A stretch of DNA of 64,000 nucleotides from Chitinophaga sancti (GCF_034087045.1 NZ_CP139247.1:4800001-4864000), one strand, 5' to 3'; shown: positions 27,729 through 37,406, counted from the first letter of the stretch. Translations and numbers: made by a program. Notes: generated from the sequence alone by a model not told the origin.

Positions 27729-27974
27729 GGGTTAAAGATACAATAGTATCACAGGTTTAGGACAATTATCAGGTTCAAAAGGGCAATTTAATGCCCGAAA
27801 CGGGCAGACATTCAGCTGCAAGCTTTCAAATGCAACTATTCAGCTGCCACCCCCCAAATTCCTTTCAATTCCTCATTGCTGCTCCCGCTTCTTCAACACC
27901 TTTACAAATTATTTTCTCATTTTTTAAAATATATTTTCAACAACCCCGTCTACATTCTTACAAAACAACACTAC

Positions 27975-29147
27975 ATGTCAAAAGTATTATTCCTGAGTGT
28001 TCCTTCTCACGGCCACGTGAACCCTACTATTGGCCTCGTCACCGAGTTGATTAAAAACGGGAATGAAGTGATCTACTTCGCCACCGAACCATTCAGGCAG
28101 AAAATTGAAGCCACCGGTGCTATGTATCAACGATACCTGGTAGACCTGGATTTATTTAAACCGGAAGTTGAAGGGGAAGAAGATCCCATGTTACAGATCA
28201 TGAGAGAGGCAACGAACATTATTGATGATATCTTACTAAAAACAAGCAATATACATTTCGATTACATCATTCATTCCACCCCATTTCCATTCACAGAAGT
28301 ATTCAAACAATTGCTGAAAATACCTGCGATTTCTTCATTAGGTATCTTTTTAGGATTGAACGATTTTCTGGAACATGCTGAAGCGTTTCCTACACCACCG
28401 GAATACGCTGTAATGCGTGAGGAAATAAAGACAAAATATAATGTAAACTTACCCGGGAAATTTGTTGCTACATTGATTAATCTGGGTGGTTTAAACCTTG
28501 TTTATTCTTCACGCTATTTTGTACCGGAAGATCAATTGTCTGGCGACACCTACCGCTTTGTAGGCCCTCCTGTATTTGACCGGAAAGAGCAAACCGACTT
28601 TCCTTTTAAACTATTAAAAGACAGGAAAGTCATTTACATTTCTCTCGGCACCGTATTCAGCAATTTCAACCACGACCTTTACCAGATCTTTTTTGACGCA
28701 TTCGCAGGCAAAGATGTTATGGTCGTTATGGCTGCTTATAATGTTGATTTATCCAGGTTTAAAATTCCGGACAATTTTATTGTTCGTCATTATATCCCAC
28801 AGCTGGCCATTCTGCAACATACCGACGTAGCCATTACCCACGCCGGCATGAATAGTATTAGTGATCTGCTGTACAACAATGTTCCCTTTGTAGCCATTCC
28901 TCTCGGCGCAGATCAACCCGATCTCGCCGGGAGAACCGCTGCATTGGGCGCTACCATTTCACTGGATCATACCACACTCACACCTGCTATACTGCAGGAT
29001 GCTGTCGAAAAGGTGCTTCGCGATCCTTCATATGCAGTCAATATGCAAAAGATCAGTGACTCTTTTAAAGCAGCAGGTGGTTATCCAAAGGCAGTAGCTT
29101 ACATCAATGAATACATATATTCAGTGCACAATAGCATCCATCAATGA
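27975..29147 (+). CDS. MGT/UGT-family glycosyltransferase (GT1, macrolide glycosyltransferase-like)
   Basis: The 390-residue GT-B enzyme starts MSKVLFLSVPSHGHVNPTIG, with the HGHV(N)P motif of GT1 enzymes. The C-terminal donor-binding part has IYISLGTVFSNFNHDLYQIF and VAITHAGMNSISDLLYNNVP followed by FVAIPLGADQPDLAGR, the nucleotide-sugar signature. It transfers a sugar from a UDP- or TDP-donor to a small lipophilic acceptor. The start at 27975 is preferred over the ATG at 27876, which adds 33 unrelated residues. The final codons are duplicated downstream (29184 and 29257). Confidence 0.92.
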   Translation: MSKVLFLSVPSHGHVNPTIGLVTELIKNGNEVIYFATEPFRQKIEATGAMYQRYLVDLDLFKPEVEGEEDPMLQIMREATNIIDDILLKTSNIHFDYIIHSTPFPFTEVFKQLLKIPAISSLGIFLGLNDFLEHAEAFPTPPEYAVMREEIKTKYNVNLPGKFVATLINLGGLNLVYSSRYFVPEDQLSGDTYRFVGPPVFDRKEQTDFPFKLLKDRKVIYISLGTVFSNFNHDLYQIFFDAFAGKDVMVVMAAYNVDLSRFKIPDNFIVRHYIPQLAILQHTDVAITHAGMNSISDLLYNNVPFVAIPLGADQPDLAGRTAALGATISLDHTTLTPAILQDAVEKVLRDPSYAVNMQKISDSFKAAGGYPKAVAYINEYIYSVHNSIHQ

Positions 29148-29275
29148 TATAAATAAAATCCTAAGTCCTGTTCGTGTTATGTTCAGTAGCTTACTTCAAC
29201 GAATACATTTATATCAATGATATACAAAAAAGACCAATTCCTGCTTGCGCCATGCACAGCAGCTTACATAATTAA
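29092..29275. repeat. Degenerate tandem copies of the glycosyltransferase gene 3' end
   Basis: The coding segment beginning CAGTAGCTTAC at 29092 recurs at 29184 (CAGTAGCTTACTTCAACGAA) and in a more decayed form at 29257 (CAGCAGCTTACATAAT). Each copy is followed by a TCAATGATATA-like stretch. The units are about 92 and 73 bp. The first copy is the gene itself; the others are noncoding. Confidence 0.7.
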
Positions 29276-29290
29276 CCGCAGTTCCTAACA

Positions 29291-30079
29291 TCAATGTATA
29301 TACACAAGGCTAATCCCCGCTGATTTCGTACCAGCATCATAGGTAGGCATCACCATGGTGCTGGTATTCCCTTTCCCTGACAACCCCTTCTCTATCTTCG
29401 GATACAACCAGTAAGCCGCCTGGGTACTCAATATACCCACACCAGCGCCCGCCACTACATCACTCAACCAGTGCCGGTTATTATACATCCTCAACACCCC
29501 CGTTGCTGTTGCCGCCATATAGCCTCCCACCACTATCCACGGGCTCACATCCTTATACTCCATCCGCATAAACTCCGCACTCATAAAAGCCGTCGCCGTA
29601 TGTCCGGAAGGAAAGGAGTTCGCCGCACTACCATCAGGCCTTTCCCTGTGGGTCAATGTTTTTAACCCTGTCACCGTACCACATACCAACAAAGATGACA
29701 TTCCCAGTATAATCGTCCTGTCCTTAAAGCTATGCGCTCCATGAATCCCCATGGCATTCAGGGCATACACCCCAAATATGGGCGAATACTGTAAATAGTT
29801 GTCAATAGTAGTATGAAAGCGGGAATTGTCCTCCCTGATCTCATGCCTGGTTGACAGGTCCAGATCATGTAAAGGTCGTACATGGAAGGTAGCGGCACCA
29901 TAGCCGATCATAATTGCAGAGGCGAGGATAGGTCCGGGATTCACCTTATAATGTGCATTTGGATGCTCCAAAGACAGTACAGGTTGAACAGTATCTTCTT
30001 TAGCAGGAGCTATGGTCTGTCCATACGAGCTCTCCGCTGCTACTAGTAGCATTAACAGTTGTAGGCCGTAAAATTTCAT
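29291..30079 (-). CDS. Membrane-associated PAP2-family phosphatase
   Basis: The 262-residue protein has a signal peptide (ending AAESSYGQ) and the three PAP2 motifs: KTLTHRERP (phosphatase motif 1), FPSGHTATAF (motif 2) and RMYNNRHWLSDVVAG (motif 3, with catalytic His and Asp). Such enzymes remove phosphate from lipids such as undecaprenyl pyrophosphate or phosphatidylglycerol phosphate at the periplasmic face. It converges with the glycosyltransferase gene; the space between them holds repeats of the latter's 3' end. Confidence 0.92.
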   Translation of the reverse strand: MKFYGLQLLMLLVAAESSYGQTIAPAKEDTVQPVLSLEHPNAHYKVNPGPILASAIMIGYGAATFHVRPLHDLDLSTRHEIREDNSRFHTTIDNYLQYSPIFGVYALNAMGIHGAHSFKDRTIILGMSSLLVCGTVTGLKTLTHRERPDGSAANSFPSGHTATAFMSAEFMRMEYKDVSPWIVVGGYMAATATGVLRMYNNRHWLSDVVAGAGVGILSTQAAYWLYPKIEKGLSGKGNTSTMVMPTYDAGTKSAGISLVYIH

Positions 30080-30224
30080 CAGGTATATAAGTCTGAGTAC
30101 AAAATAGTAAAATAATTCTGTAGAAAAACTGTTTTTTCTGAATCAGGGTCTTCCTGCTCATCGTCACTGATTTGTATCAATGACTTATGCCAACCCCGTC
30201 ATCGGTTATAATTCCCCTTCTACC

Positions 30225-30232
30225 CACCTTTG
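30225..30232 (+). promoter_or_regulatory. Probable -7 promoter element of adhE
   Basis: CACCTTTG matches the Bacteroidetes -7 consensus at seven of eight positions and lies 35 bp upstream of the adhE start at 30268. It lies inside the upstream extension of the open frame, which supports the later start codon. Confidence 0.45.
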
Positions 30233-30267
30233 TAGTGGAATTATTTATCAATATCAACTCCTCTAAC

Positions 30268-32898
30268 ATGGAACCTAATTCAAAAAATTTAATCGACAAG
30301 ATTGAAAGGATACGGAAGGCTCAAACCCAGTTTTCCACTTTCACCCAGGAACAGGTTGATGAGATCTTTCGCCAGTCTGCCATAGCGGCTAATAATGCCC
30401 GTATCACCCTCGCTAAAATGGCGGTGGAAGAGACCGGCATGGGCCTGGTGGAAGATAAAGTGATAAAGAACCATTTTGCATCTGAGTATATCTATAATCA
30501 GTACAAAGATGAAAAGACATGCGGCATCATCGAAACGGATGAAGCCTTTGGCATCACCAAAATCGCTGAGCCAATCGGTGTGATTGCGGCTGTAGTTCCT
30601 ACTACGAACCCAACTTCCACCGCTATCTTTAAAGCACTGATTGCACTCAAGACCCGCAATGGCATTATTTTCTCACCACACCCAAGAGCTAAAAATTCCA
30701 CAATAGCAGCGGCAAGGATCATACTGGATGCAGCCGTTAAAGCCGGAGCGCCAAAAGATATCATCGGTTGGATCGAAGAACCATCCGTTGAATCATCCCA
30801 GATGGTGATGGCAGAAGCTGATCTTATCCTGGCTACCGGAGGTCCCGGTATGGTCAAAGCCGCTTATTCTTCCGGTAAACCTGCCATCGGTGTAGGCGCC
30901 GGTAATACGCCCGCTATCATTGACGAAACTGCACACCTTAAGATGGCCGTGAATTCCATCCTGCTCTCCAAAACTTTTGACAATGGTATGATCTGCGCAT
31001 CCGAACAGAGCGTGATCGTTGTTGAAAAAGTGTATGAAGAAGTAAAAAGAGAATTCATCGACCGTGGTGCTTACATCCTCAGCAAAGCTGAAACAAGCAA
31101 AGTAGGTGCACTGCTCCTGATCAATGGCGTGCTGAATGCCAATATCGTAGGTCAGGCTGCTGTAAAGATCGCTGCCCTGGCTGGTATCACCGTTCCTGAA
31201 GACACCAAGATCCTGATCGGGGAAGTGACTTCTGTTGAACTGGACGAACCATTCAGCCATGAAAAGCTGTCTACCGTACTGGCCATGTACAAAGCGAAAG
31301 ACTTCGATGAAGCCCTGAACAAGGCTACCCGCCTCGTTAAACTGGGAGGTTTCGGTCACACCTCCGTGCTGTATACCGATCCTACCATTTCTCAGGACAG
31401 GGTAAACAGGTTCGGCGCTGCCATGAAGACTGGCCGTACCATCATCAACATGCCTTCTTCTCAGGGTGCAATTGGTGATATCTTCAACTTCAAACTGTCT
31501 CCATCCCTCACCCTGGGTTGTGGTTCATGGGGCGGTAACTCTGTCTCCGAAAACGTTGGTGTTAAGCATTTACTAAACATTAAGAGCGTAGCTGCAAGAA
31601 GAGAAAACATGCTTTGGTTCAAAGTACCTGAAAAAGTATATTTCAAATATGGCTGTCTGCCAGTTGCCCTCAGGGAACTGAAAGACGAAGGTAAGAAAAG
31701 AGTATTCCTCGTAACTGATAAAGTACTCTATAGCCTGGGTTATGCTGAAAAGGTAACCAAGATCCTGGACGAACTGGGTATTGCTCACACTGTATTCTTC
31801 GATGTTGAACCTGATCCAACACTTATCTGTGCAAGAAAAGGTGCTGCAGAAATGGCCAGCTTCCAACCTGATGCTGTTATCGCTTTAGGTGGTGGTTCAC
31901 CAATGGATGCTGCTAAGATCATGTGGGTACTCTACGAACATCCTGAAGAAAAATTCGAAGACCTGGCCATGCGTTTTATGGATATCCGCAAACGCGTTTA
32001 TCACTTCCCTAAAATGGGTATCAAAGCCAGCTTCGTCGCAATTCCTACCTCTGCCGGTACTGGTTCTGAAGTGACTCCTTTCGCGGTGATCACTGACGAA
32101 AATACAGGTATCAAGTATCCTTTGGCTGACTACGAACTGACTCCTGATATGGCGATCGTTGATGCCGAACTGATGATGAACATGCCTAAGAGCCTGACAT
32201 CTGCTTCCGGTATCGATGCACTCACCCACGCACTGGAATCTTATGTATCCGTGCTGGCCAGTGAATTCACCAACGGTCTGGCACTCGAAGCCATCCGCCT
32301 CATCTTCAAATATCTGCCTGCTGCTTACAACGAAGGTAAGACCAATGTGAAAGCAAGAGAAAAAATGGCACACGCTTCTACCATCGCTGGTATGGCATTC
32401 GCCAATGCTTTCCTCGGTATCTGCCACTCACTGGCACACAAACTGGGTGCTACCCACCACGTGCCACACGGTGTTGCGAACGGTATGCTCATCACTGAAG
32501 TGATCCGCTTCAATGCTGTTGAGAACCCACGCAAACAGGCTGCCTTCCCTCAGTACAAATATCCAAATGCACGCTGGCGCTATGCCCGTATCGCGGACTA
32601 CCTGCAACTGGGCGGTAAGAACGATGCGGAAAAAGTAGAACTGCTGTGTGAAGCCATCGAAAAACTGAAAGCTCAGGTAGGTATTCCTAAGAGCATCAAA
32701 GAATTCGGTGTGTCAGAAAGCAAGTTCTATGCAACACTTGATACGATGTCTGAACAGGCATTTGATGACCAGTGTACACCGGCTAACCCCCGCTACCCAC
32801 TGATCAGTGAAATGAAAAAGATCTATATCAAGGTGTATGAAGGTGCTCAGAAAGTTGAGCCTACCAATGCGAAGATCAAAGCACCGATGGGAGCTTAA
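30268..32898 (+). CDS. adhE: Bifunctional acetaldehyde-CoA/alcohol dehydrogenase
   Basis: The 876-residue fusion has the length of AdhE proteins. The N-terminal aldehyde dehydrogenase domain (about 1-440) has AVVPTTNPTSTAIFKALIAL, the glycine-rich ATGGPGMVKAAYSSGKP segment and the catalytic Cys243 in NGMICASEQS. A linker and an iron-dependent alcohol dehydrogenase domain follow (about 450-870), with ALGGGSPMDAAKIMWVLYEH, the metal-ligand region HSLAHKLGATHHVPHGVANG and ASGIDALTHALESYVS. It reduces acetyl-CoA through acetaldehyde to ethanol while regenerating two NAD, usually under oxygen limitation. Codon choice is more biased than in neighbouring genes, suggesting high expression. I start at 30268, after a probable promoter element, not at the in-frame ATG at 30187. 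A terminator follows at 32912-32941. Confidence 0.96.
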   Translation: MEPNSKNLIDKIERIRKAQTQFSTFTQEQVDEIFRQSAIAANNARITLAKMAVEETGMGLVEDKVIKNHFASEYIYNQYKDEKTCGIIETDEAFGITKIAEPIGVIAAVVPTTNPTSTAIFKALIALKTRNGIIFSPHPRAKNSTIAAARIILDAAVKAGAPKDIIGWIEEPSVESSQMVMAEADLILATGGPGMVKAAYSSGKPAIGVGAGNTPAIIDETAHLKMAVNSILLSKTFDNGMICASEQSVIVVEKVYEEVKREFIDRGAYILSKAETSKVGALLLINGVLNANIVGQAAVKIAALAGITVPEDTKILIGEVTSVELDEPFSHEKLSTVLAMYKAKDFDEALNKATRLVKLGGFGHTSVLYTDPTISQDRVNRFGAAMKTGRTIINMPSSQGAIGDIFNFKLSPSLTLGCGSWGGNSVSENVGVKHLLNIKSVAARRENMLWFKVPEKVYFKYGCLPVALRELKDEGKKRVFLVTDKVLYSLGYAEKVTKILDELGIAHTVFFDVEPDPTLICARKGAAEMASFQPDAVIALGGGSPMDAAKIMWVLYEHPEEKFEDLAMRFMDIRKRVYHFPKMGIKASFVAIPTSAGTGSEVTPFAVITDENTGIKYPLADYELTPDMAIVDAELMMNMPKSLTSASGIDALTHALESYVSVLASEFTNGLALEAIRLIFKYLPAAYNEGKTNVKAREKMAHASTIAGMAFANAFLGICHSLAHKLGATHHVPHGVANGMLITEVIRFNAVENPRKQAAFPQYKYPNARWRYARIADYLQLGGKNDAEKVELLCEAIEKLKAQVGIPKSIKEFGVSESKFYATLDTMSEQAFDDQCTPANPRYPLISEMKKIYIKVYEGAQKVEPTNAKIKAPMGA

Positions 32899-32911
32899 TC
32901 TGCTATACATC

Positions 32912-32941
32912 TGTAGCTGGCTGCTGACACGGCCAGCTACA
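32912..32941 (+). terminator. Terminator of adhE
   Basis: A 10-bp perfect stem (32912-32921 and 32932-32941) is followed by TTTTTATT on the plus strand, 14 bp after the adhE stop codon. Confidence 0.85.
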
Positions 32942-32958
32942 TTTTTATTCTTAATTGT

Positions 32959-33978
32959 ATGATGGACGTTCAATCCCGCAAGAAACTGGTTTATCCCGTC
33001 AGGAAGCCCCTGATGGATTATCTGCGTAAATATAACCGTGACCTGAAAGTATTAGTGAACTACAGTGACCTGCTCCGTTTTCATGTGAGCATTCCACTGC
33101 TGGACAAGGATGGCAAAGACACGCTGTGGGAAACCGTTTATTACGATCCGGCGCATATGGAAACCTTATTCCCTGCGCTCACCCTCATCTATGCCATTAT
33201 GAATACCTCTGGCGATACTGCTTTTACTGAGCACTTACAGGTATCCCAGATCGACTACTGCACCTTTGGTAATTCCAAACCTTTCCGGGTACGCATCATG
33301 AATACGCTGAACGATAACTATGATTACTTCTATGTAAAAGTATCTGATGCCTCCCGTGTGTATGGTCTGGAACTCGAACATATATTATCACCTAACAGGA
33401 TCGCCTATCTCACAGATGGTGAGACACTGATAGAAGAACACATCTCAGGGCTGCCTGGAGATGTATTTATTAAAAATCGCCTGAACACCTCTAAATTCAA
33501 CCAGATCAGGATCTGCAAGGAATTCGTGAAGTTCAACGAACGCTGTTTTATCCGCTTGCTGGGGGATATGCGTGCCTATAACTATGTAGTACATATCACA
33601 CCTGATATAGAAGGAAACCAATACCGGATCCGTGCTATCGACTTTGACCAGCAATCCTATGAAGGCAGAAGACAATTTTACCTTCCTCATTTCTTTAAGG
33701 ATAACAATCAACTTGTAAGCCTTGGTATCAAACATATGGACAACCGGACCATGCGGCAGTACCAGGAGGAAGAACGGAGCTTAATCAATAACCGTATCCG
33801 CCTGGTGCGTTACAGACTGGATGATCTGCTGGCCTGTATGAAAGACGATCAGATCTCTCCACAAAAGAAGGTAGACCAGCTGGCCGGGGAACTGGCCACT
33901 TTCCATCACCACGATGGATTTAGCAGCTGCCGGAATATGGGAGCACTGATTGCTGAACAGTTGAAAATCTATGCATAA
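32959..33978 (+). CDS. Uncharacterised 339-aa protein with protein-kinase-like motifs
   Basis: I do not recognise a named family. The protein is soluble, with no signal peptide or membrane segment. Three spaced motifs resemble the catalytic core of kinase-fold phosphotransferases. DYFYVKVSDA (Lys127), followed by Glu140 in LELEHIL, looks like the ATP-anchoring Lys-Glu pair. LLGDMRAYNYVVHI (Asp203 and Asn208, spaced as in the GDxxxxN loop of aminoglycoside phosphotransferases) comes next, and then RAIDFDQQSY (Asp228/Asp230, the metal-binding position) about 20 residues later. The gene ends 12 bp before an OFA-type transporter gene, so the two probably form an operon. The kinase reading is inference; a structural prediction would decide it. 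Confidence 0.75.
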   Translation: MMDVQSRKKLVYPVRKPLMDYLRKYNRDLKVLVNYSDLLRFHVSIPLLDKDGKDTLWETVYYDPAHMETLFPALTLIYAIMNTSGDTAFTEHLQVSQIDYCTFGNSKPFRVRIMNTLNDNYDYFYVKVSDASRVYGLELEHILSPNRIAYLTDGETLIEEHISGLPGDVFIKNRLNTSKFNQIRICKEFVKFNERCFIRLLGDMRAYNYVVHITPDIEGNQYRIRAIDFDQQSYEGRRQFYLPHFFKDNNQLVSLGIKHMDNRTMRQYQEEERSLINNRIRLVRYRLDDLLACMKDDQISPQKKVDQLAGELATFHHHDGFSSCRNMGALIAEQLKIYA

Positions 33979-33990
33979 TTCATCACAACC

Positions 33991-35187
33991 ATGAACAAAC
34001 TTAAGAACAGGTGGCTCATTGCAGCCTCCGCAGTTGGGATCCATCTCTCCATTGGCTCTGTGTACGCCTGGAGTGTGTACACAAAACCGTTAATAGCACA
34101 ACTGGGATGGGGACTGAAAGAGACACAGTTTACATTCAGCCTGGCTATTTTTTTCCTTGGTATGTCAGCTGCCTTCCTGGGCAGTTATGTTGAAAAGCTA
34201 GGCCCGAAAAAATCCGGGCGACTTGCGGCGCTTTTCTTCGGTGTAGGCATAGCAGGTTCAGGATTGGCAGTATATGCGCACTCACTGTGGGGGCTGTACC
34301 TGTCTTATGGCGTTGTTGGTGGTATCGGTCTGGGCCTGGGCTATATCACACCTATTACCTCACTGGTAAAATGGTTCCCTGACAAGAAAGGGCTGGCCAC
34401 CGGTCTGGCGATTATGGGATTTGGTTTTGCCGCATTGATCAGTAGCCCGCTCATTGTATACCTGATCGGACATACCAGTATTCCCACTACCTTCTTTATC
34501 ATGGGTGGTAGCTACTTTGTAGTAATCCTGGCTGCGTCTTCTTACATTGCACCGCCTCCTGAAGGTTATGGCGGACCAGCAAAAACAAAGGAAATTACAG
34601 GGCTGACAGCGAAGGAAGCTATCCGTACTAAGAAATTCTGGTACCTGTGGATCATGTTCTTCCTCAATATCAGTTGTGGTATCGCCATCATTTCCGCAGC
34701 TTCTCCAATGGCGCAGGAATCTGCCGGTTTGACCACAGCAGCTGCAGCCGCAATGGTTGGGTTCATGGGGATCTTCAATGGCGGTGGCCGTATTGGCTGG
34801 TCTGCAGCGTCTGACTTCCTGGGAAGACCCAATACCTATATTACCTTCCTCTGTATTGAAATTGCGGCATTCCTGTTATTGCCTGGGGTGCACAATGCAC
34901 TGTTATTCCAGCTGTTGATATTTTTGATCGTTTCCTGCTATGGTGCAGGTTTCTCCACCACCACTGCCTATATCAGTGACCTGTTTGGTACAAAGGAACT
35001 GGGTGCGATAGTAGGGTATATGCTTACTGCATGGGCTGCTGCCGGTATGGCGGGTCCGCTGTTCGCCGCAATCGCAAGAAGTGCAAGTACCAGTTACAAT
35101 GGAACATTATATTGCTTTAGCGTGCTGCTGGTGATTGCGCTGGTATTTTCCATACTGCTGAAGCGGTTATTAAATAAGACTAGTTGA
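33991..35187 (+). CDS. MFS transporter, oxalate/formate antiporter (OFA)-like
   Basis: The 398-residue protein has about 12 membrane helices. The N-terminal AASAVGIHLSIGSVYAWSVY, followed by GWGLKETQFTFSLAIFFLGM, and the loop KWFPDKKGLATGLAIMGFGF are typical of the OFA subfamily. Members exchange small carboxylates such as oxalate, formate or related anions across the inner membrane; the substrate here is unknown. It is directly downstream of the kinase-like protein and close to adhE, which fits transport of a fermentation-related acid, but that is inference. Confidence 0.9.
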   Translation: MNKLKNRWLIAASAVGIHLSIGSVYAWSVYTKPLIAQLGWGLKETQFTFSLAIFFLGMSAAFLGSYVEKLGPKKSGRLAALFFGVGIAGSGLAVYAHSLWGLYLSYGVVGGIGLGLGYITPITSLVKWFPDKKGLATGLAIMGFGFAALISSPLIVYLIGHTSIPTTFFIMGGSYFVVILAASSYIAPPPEGYGGPAKTKEITGLTAKEAIRTKKFWYLWIMFFLNISCGIAIISAASPMAQESAGLTTAAAAAMVGFMGIFNGGGRIGWSAASDFLGRPNTYITFLCIEIAAFLLLPGVHNALLFQLLIFLIVSCYGAGFSTTTAYISDLFGTKELGAIVGYMLTAWAAAGMAGPLFAAIARSASTSYNGTLYCFSVLLVIALVFSILLKRLLNKTS

Positions 35188-35393
35188 TTTTTTGCAATAA
35201 CGTTAGTATTTAGTGGGATAATAAATGCCGGTTATGTATCGCTTTTATATTCCCACTATTTTCTTTTTGATCACATCAGCGCCAGCTTCACCCACCCAGT
35301 CTTTTAATTTCCTCTCTCGCAGCATTGTTTGCAAAATCCACATTTCCGCCTTATTTTGTTTGTCCCGGAAACAAATTAAAACTTAATATAAGT

Positions 35394-36260
35394 ATGACCA
35401 CAAGAAGAACTTTCCTTACCCAGGCAGGCCTGCTCGGCGCCGGACTGGCGTTTGGGCTCTCGTCGAACCGTTTACTGGCTGCTGGTAAGATCAATGCAAA
35501 AGCAGGATTGCAGCTCTATTCCCTCCGCGAAGAACTACCCAAAGATGTAAAAGGCGTGATCGCAAAAGTAGCTGCCGCCGGCTACAAACAAGTAGAAACC
35601 TACGGCTATAGCAAAAAGAATGGCTTCTGGGGACTCAGCGCCCAGGAATTCAAAGCCCTGCTCACTAAGCATGGCCTCACCAGCCCAAGCGGACACTACG
35701 CCCTGGACACCGAAGCAGATCAGGACGCTTCTATTGAGGCTGCCAAAATACTGGGACAGGAATACCTGACCATGGCTTACATCGATGAAAAGAAGCGCAA
35801 AACAGCTGCTGATATCAAAAATGTAGTTGCTGAACTGAATAAACTGGCTGATAAAGCAAAGAAACACGGCCTGAAAATGGCGTACCATAACCACGATTTC
35901 GAATTCAATACCGTGGATGGCGTAATGCTGTACGAAGAACTGCTGAAGGGTACCAACCCTGCACTGGTGCATTTCGAAATGGATATTTACTGGGTAGTGC
36001 GTTCGGGTCAGGATCCTGTTGCCTGGATCAACAAATACCCTGGCCGCTTTACCATGGTACATGTGAAAGATATGGATAAGGCCAACCCTGAACTGAACAC
36101 CGAAGTTGGTAAAGGAAGTATTAATTTCAAAACCATCTTTGCAAAAGCAAAAACGGCTGGTATTAAATATTATATCGTAGAACAGGAGAATTTCTCCATC
36201 GATCCTTACGAGAGCATCACAGAAAGTTCAAAATACCTGCGTACAGTATTATTTGCATAA
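35394..36260 (+). CDS. Tat-exported sugar phosphate isomerase/epimerase-like protein
   Basis: The 288-residue protein starts MTTRRTFLTQAGLLGAGLAF, with a twin-arginine signal and an alanine-rich end near LLAAGK. The rest is an AP-endonuclease-2-like TIM barrel (xylose-isomerase-like fold) with metal-ligand segments MAYHNHDFEF, VHFEMDIYWV, MVHVKDMDKANP and IVEQENFS. This subgroup is common in Bacteroidetes and is thought to act on sugars or their derivatives in the periplasm. I start at 35394; the upstream ATG would bury the Tat signal. It ends 54 bp before a bidirectional terminator. Confidence 0.92.
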   Translation: MTTRRTFLTQAGLLGAGLAFGLSSNRLLAAGKINAKAGLQLYSLREELPKDVKGVIAKVAAAGYKQVETYGYSKKNGFWGLSAQEFKALLTKHGLTSPSGHYALDTEADQDASIEAAKILGQEYLTMAYIDEKKRKTAADIKNVVAELNKLADKAKKHGLKMAYHNHDFEFNTVDGVMLYEELLKGTNPALVHFEMDIYWVVRSGQDPVAWINKYPGRFTMVHVKDMDKANPELNTEVGKGSINFKTIFAKAKTAGIKYYIVEQENFSIDPYESITESSKYLRTVLFA

Positions 36261-36314
36261 AAAACAGGAGGTGTCATCAATAAATGAACCTCCTGAGAAG
36301 TATATGACAGCATA

Positions 36315-36351
36315 AAAAGAGCTTGTATCAATTATTGGTACAAGCTCTTTT
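36315..36351. terminator. Bidirectional terminator between convergent genes
   Basis: A 13-bp perfect stem (36315-36327 and 36339-36351) with A tracts on one side and T tracts on the other lies between the isomerase gene and the M50 protease gene, so it can stop transcription from both sides. Confidence 0.85.
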
Positions 36352-36353
36352 CA

Positions 36354-37406
36354 TTAGCCAAAACTAACAGCATTCTCTTTATCCGTTAAATATTCTTTGA
36401 CGGTTTCCCTGCTCACAACCCCCAGCAACCGGCCATCCTGCACCACCGGTACCTGTACCAGGTGTTCGTCCGGCAACTCATCCCAGCAATCAAAAATAGT
36501 CATATTACCATTCATCAGTTTCGCGCCTTTGTCCATCATAGTATAGACTTTCCGTCTGTAGTAGCCAGGCGCCTGACTAAAGTGGATGACCTGGCTATCA
36601 ATGACCCCAATAGGAGACTGGTTGTTCAGTACCACATAAGAGCGGTGATGGTCACCCAGCAGATAAGCATTGGCTTCTTCCATGGTAACGGAAGCATTCA
36701 CAGTTTTGAAGTCTTTATTTACAATATCTCCCAGACACACATTTTTTACACGTGGTTTCAGCACCAGTCTTTTTTCAGTAGCACCCATCAGCAACAGGTA
36801 CAGTCCGAAGAAGACCAGCCAGCGGTTCAGCAGCACGGTGCCACCCACAAAGAACAGCAAACCCAGTATGCGGGTTCCCATCAGGGACGCCTGTGGAGAA
36901 AGGAGTCTTTCCATGTCCATCGGAAAGGCGGGAAGCAGGTTAAACACCACGAGCATTACGTTGATATTATGTAAGAATACCAGGTAGTTGTTAGGTGTGA
37001 TATTGAATACCAGCTGATGTGTATCCCAGAATGGTGTATAATCATCCAGGAAAGGCAGCAACAGCAGGGCGATGAAAAGATTTACAGCAGGACCTGCAAA
37101 GGTGATCAGTAACAGGTGACCTCTTTTTTCAGGCTGCATAGCAATTGTAGGAATGCCACCGGTAGGCAGCAGACGGATATTTTTGACAGGTATGCCTGCA
37201 TGAATACTCGCCAGGGTGTGGCCCAGTTCGTGCAGCATGACACAACCGAAAATAGACAATATGCCCAGGGCAGTCCATCCTATGCGCTGTGAGTCGCCTC
37301 GTGAAATGATCGGGATAAATAGTATCCAACAGCTGACCAGCAGAAAGATCCAGTGTACCCCCACCGGGATACCCTTAATGCGGAAGAGTTTGACGGCGTT
37401 TCTCAT
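36354..37406 (-). CDS. M50-family site-2-type metalloprotease with CBS domains
   Basis: The 350-residue membrane protein starts MRNAVKLFRIKGIPVGVHWI. The zinc motif HELGH lies in MLHELGHTLASIHAG and the third ligand in NLLPAFPMDMERLL, as in SpoIVFB-like rhomboid-independent site-2 proteases. Six or so helices are visible. The C-terminal about 120 residues form a pair of CBS domains (VNASVTMEEANAYLLGDHHR, VQDGRLLGVVSRETVKEYL) that usually bind adenine nucleotides and gate the protease. The in-frame ATG at 37427 would add 7 residues. The substrate is unknown; it is not next to an anti-sigma factor gene. Confidence 0.93.
   Translation of the reverse strand: MRNAVKLFRIKGIPVGVHWIFLLVSCWILFIPIISRGDSQRIGWTALGILSIFGCVMLHELGHTLASIHAGIPVKNIRLLPTGGIPTIAMQPEKRGHLLLITFAGPAVNLFIALLLLPFLDDYTPFWDTHQLVFNITPNNYLVFLHNINVMLVVFNLLPAFPMDMERLLSPQASLMGTRILGLLFFVGGTVLLNRWLVFFGLYLLLMGATEKRLVLKPRVKNVCLGDIVNKDFKTVNASVTMEEANAYLLGDHHRSYVVLNNQSPIGVIDSQVIHFSQAPGYYRRKVYTMMDKGAKLMNGNMTIFDCWDELPDEHLVQVPVVQDGRLLGVVSRETVKEYLTDKENAVSFG

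Noticed and set aside
31897..32427. 176-aa minus-strand reading frame inside adhE
   Set aside because: It is the shadow of the highly codon-biased adhE gene.
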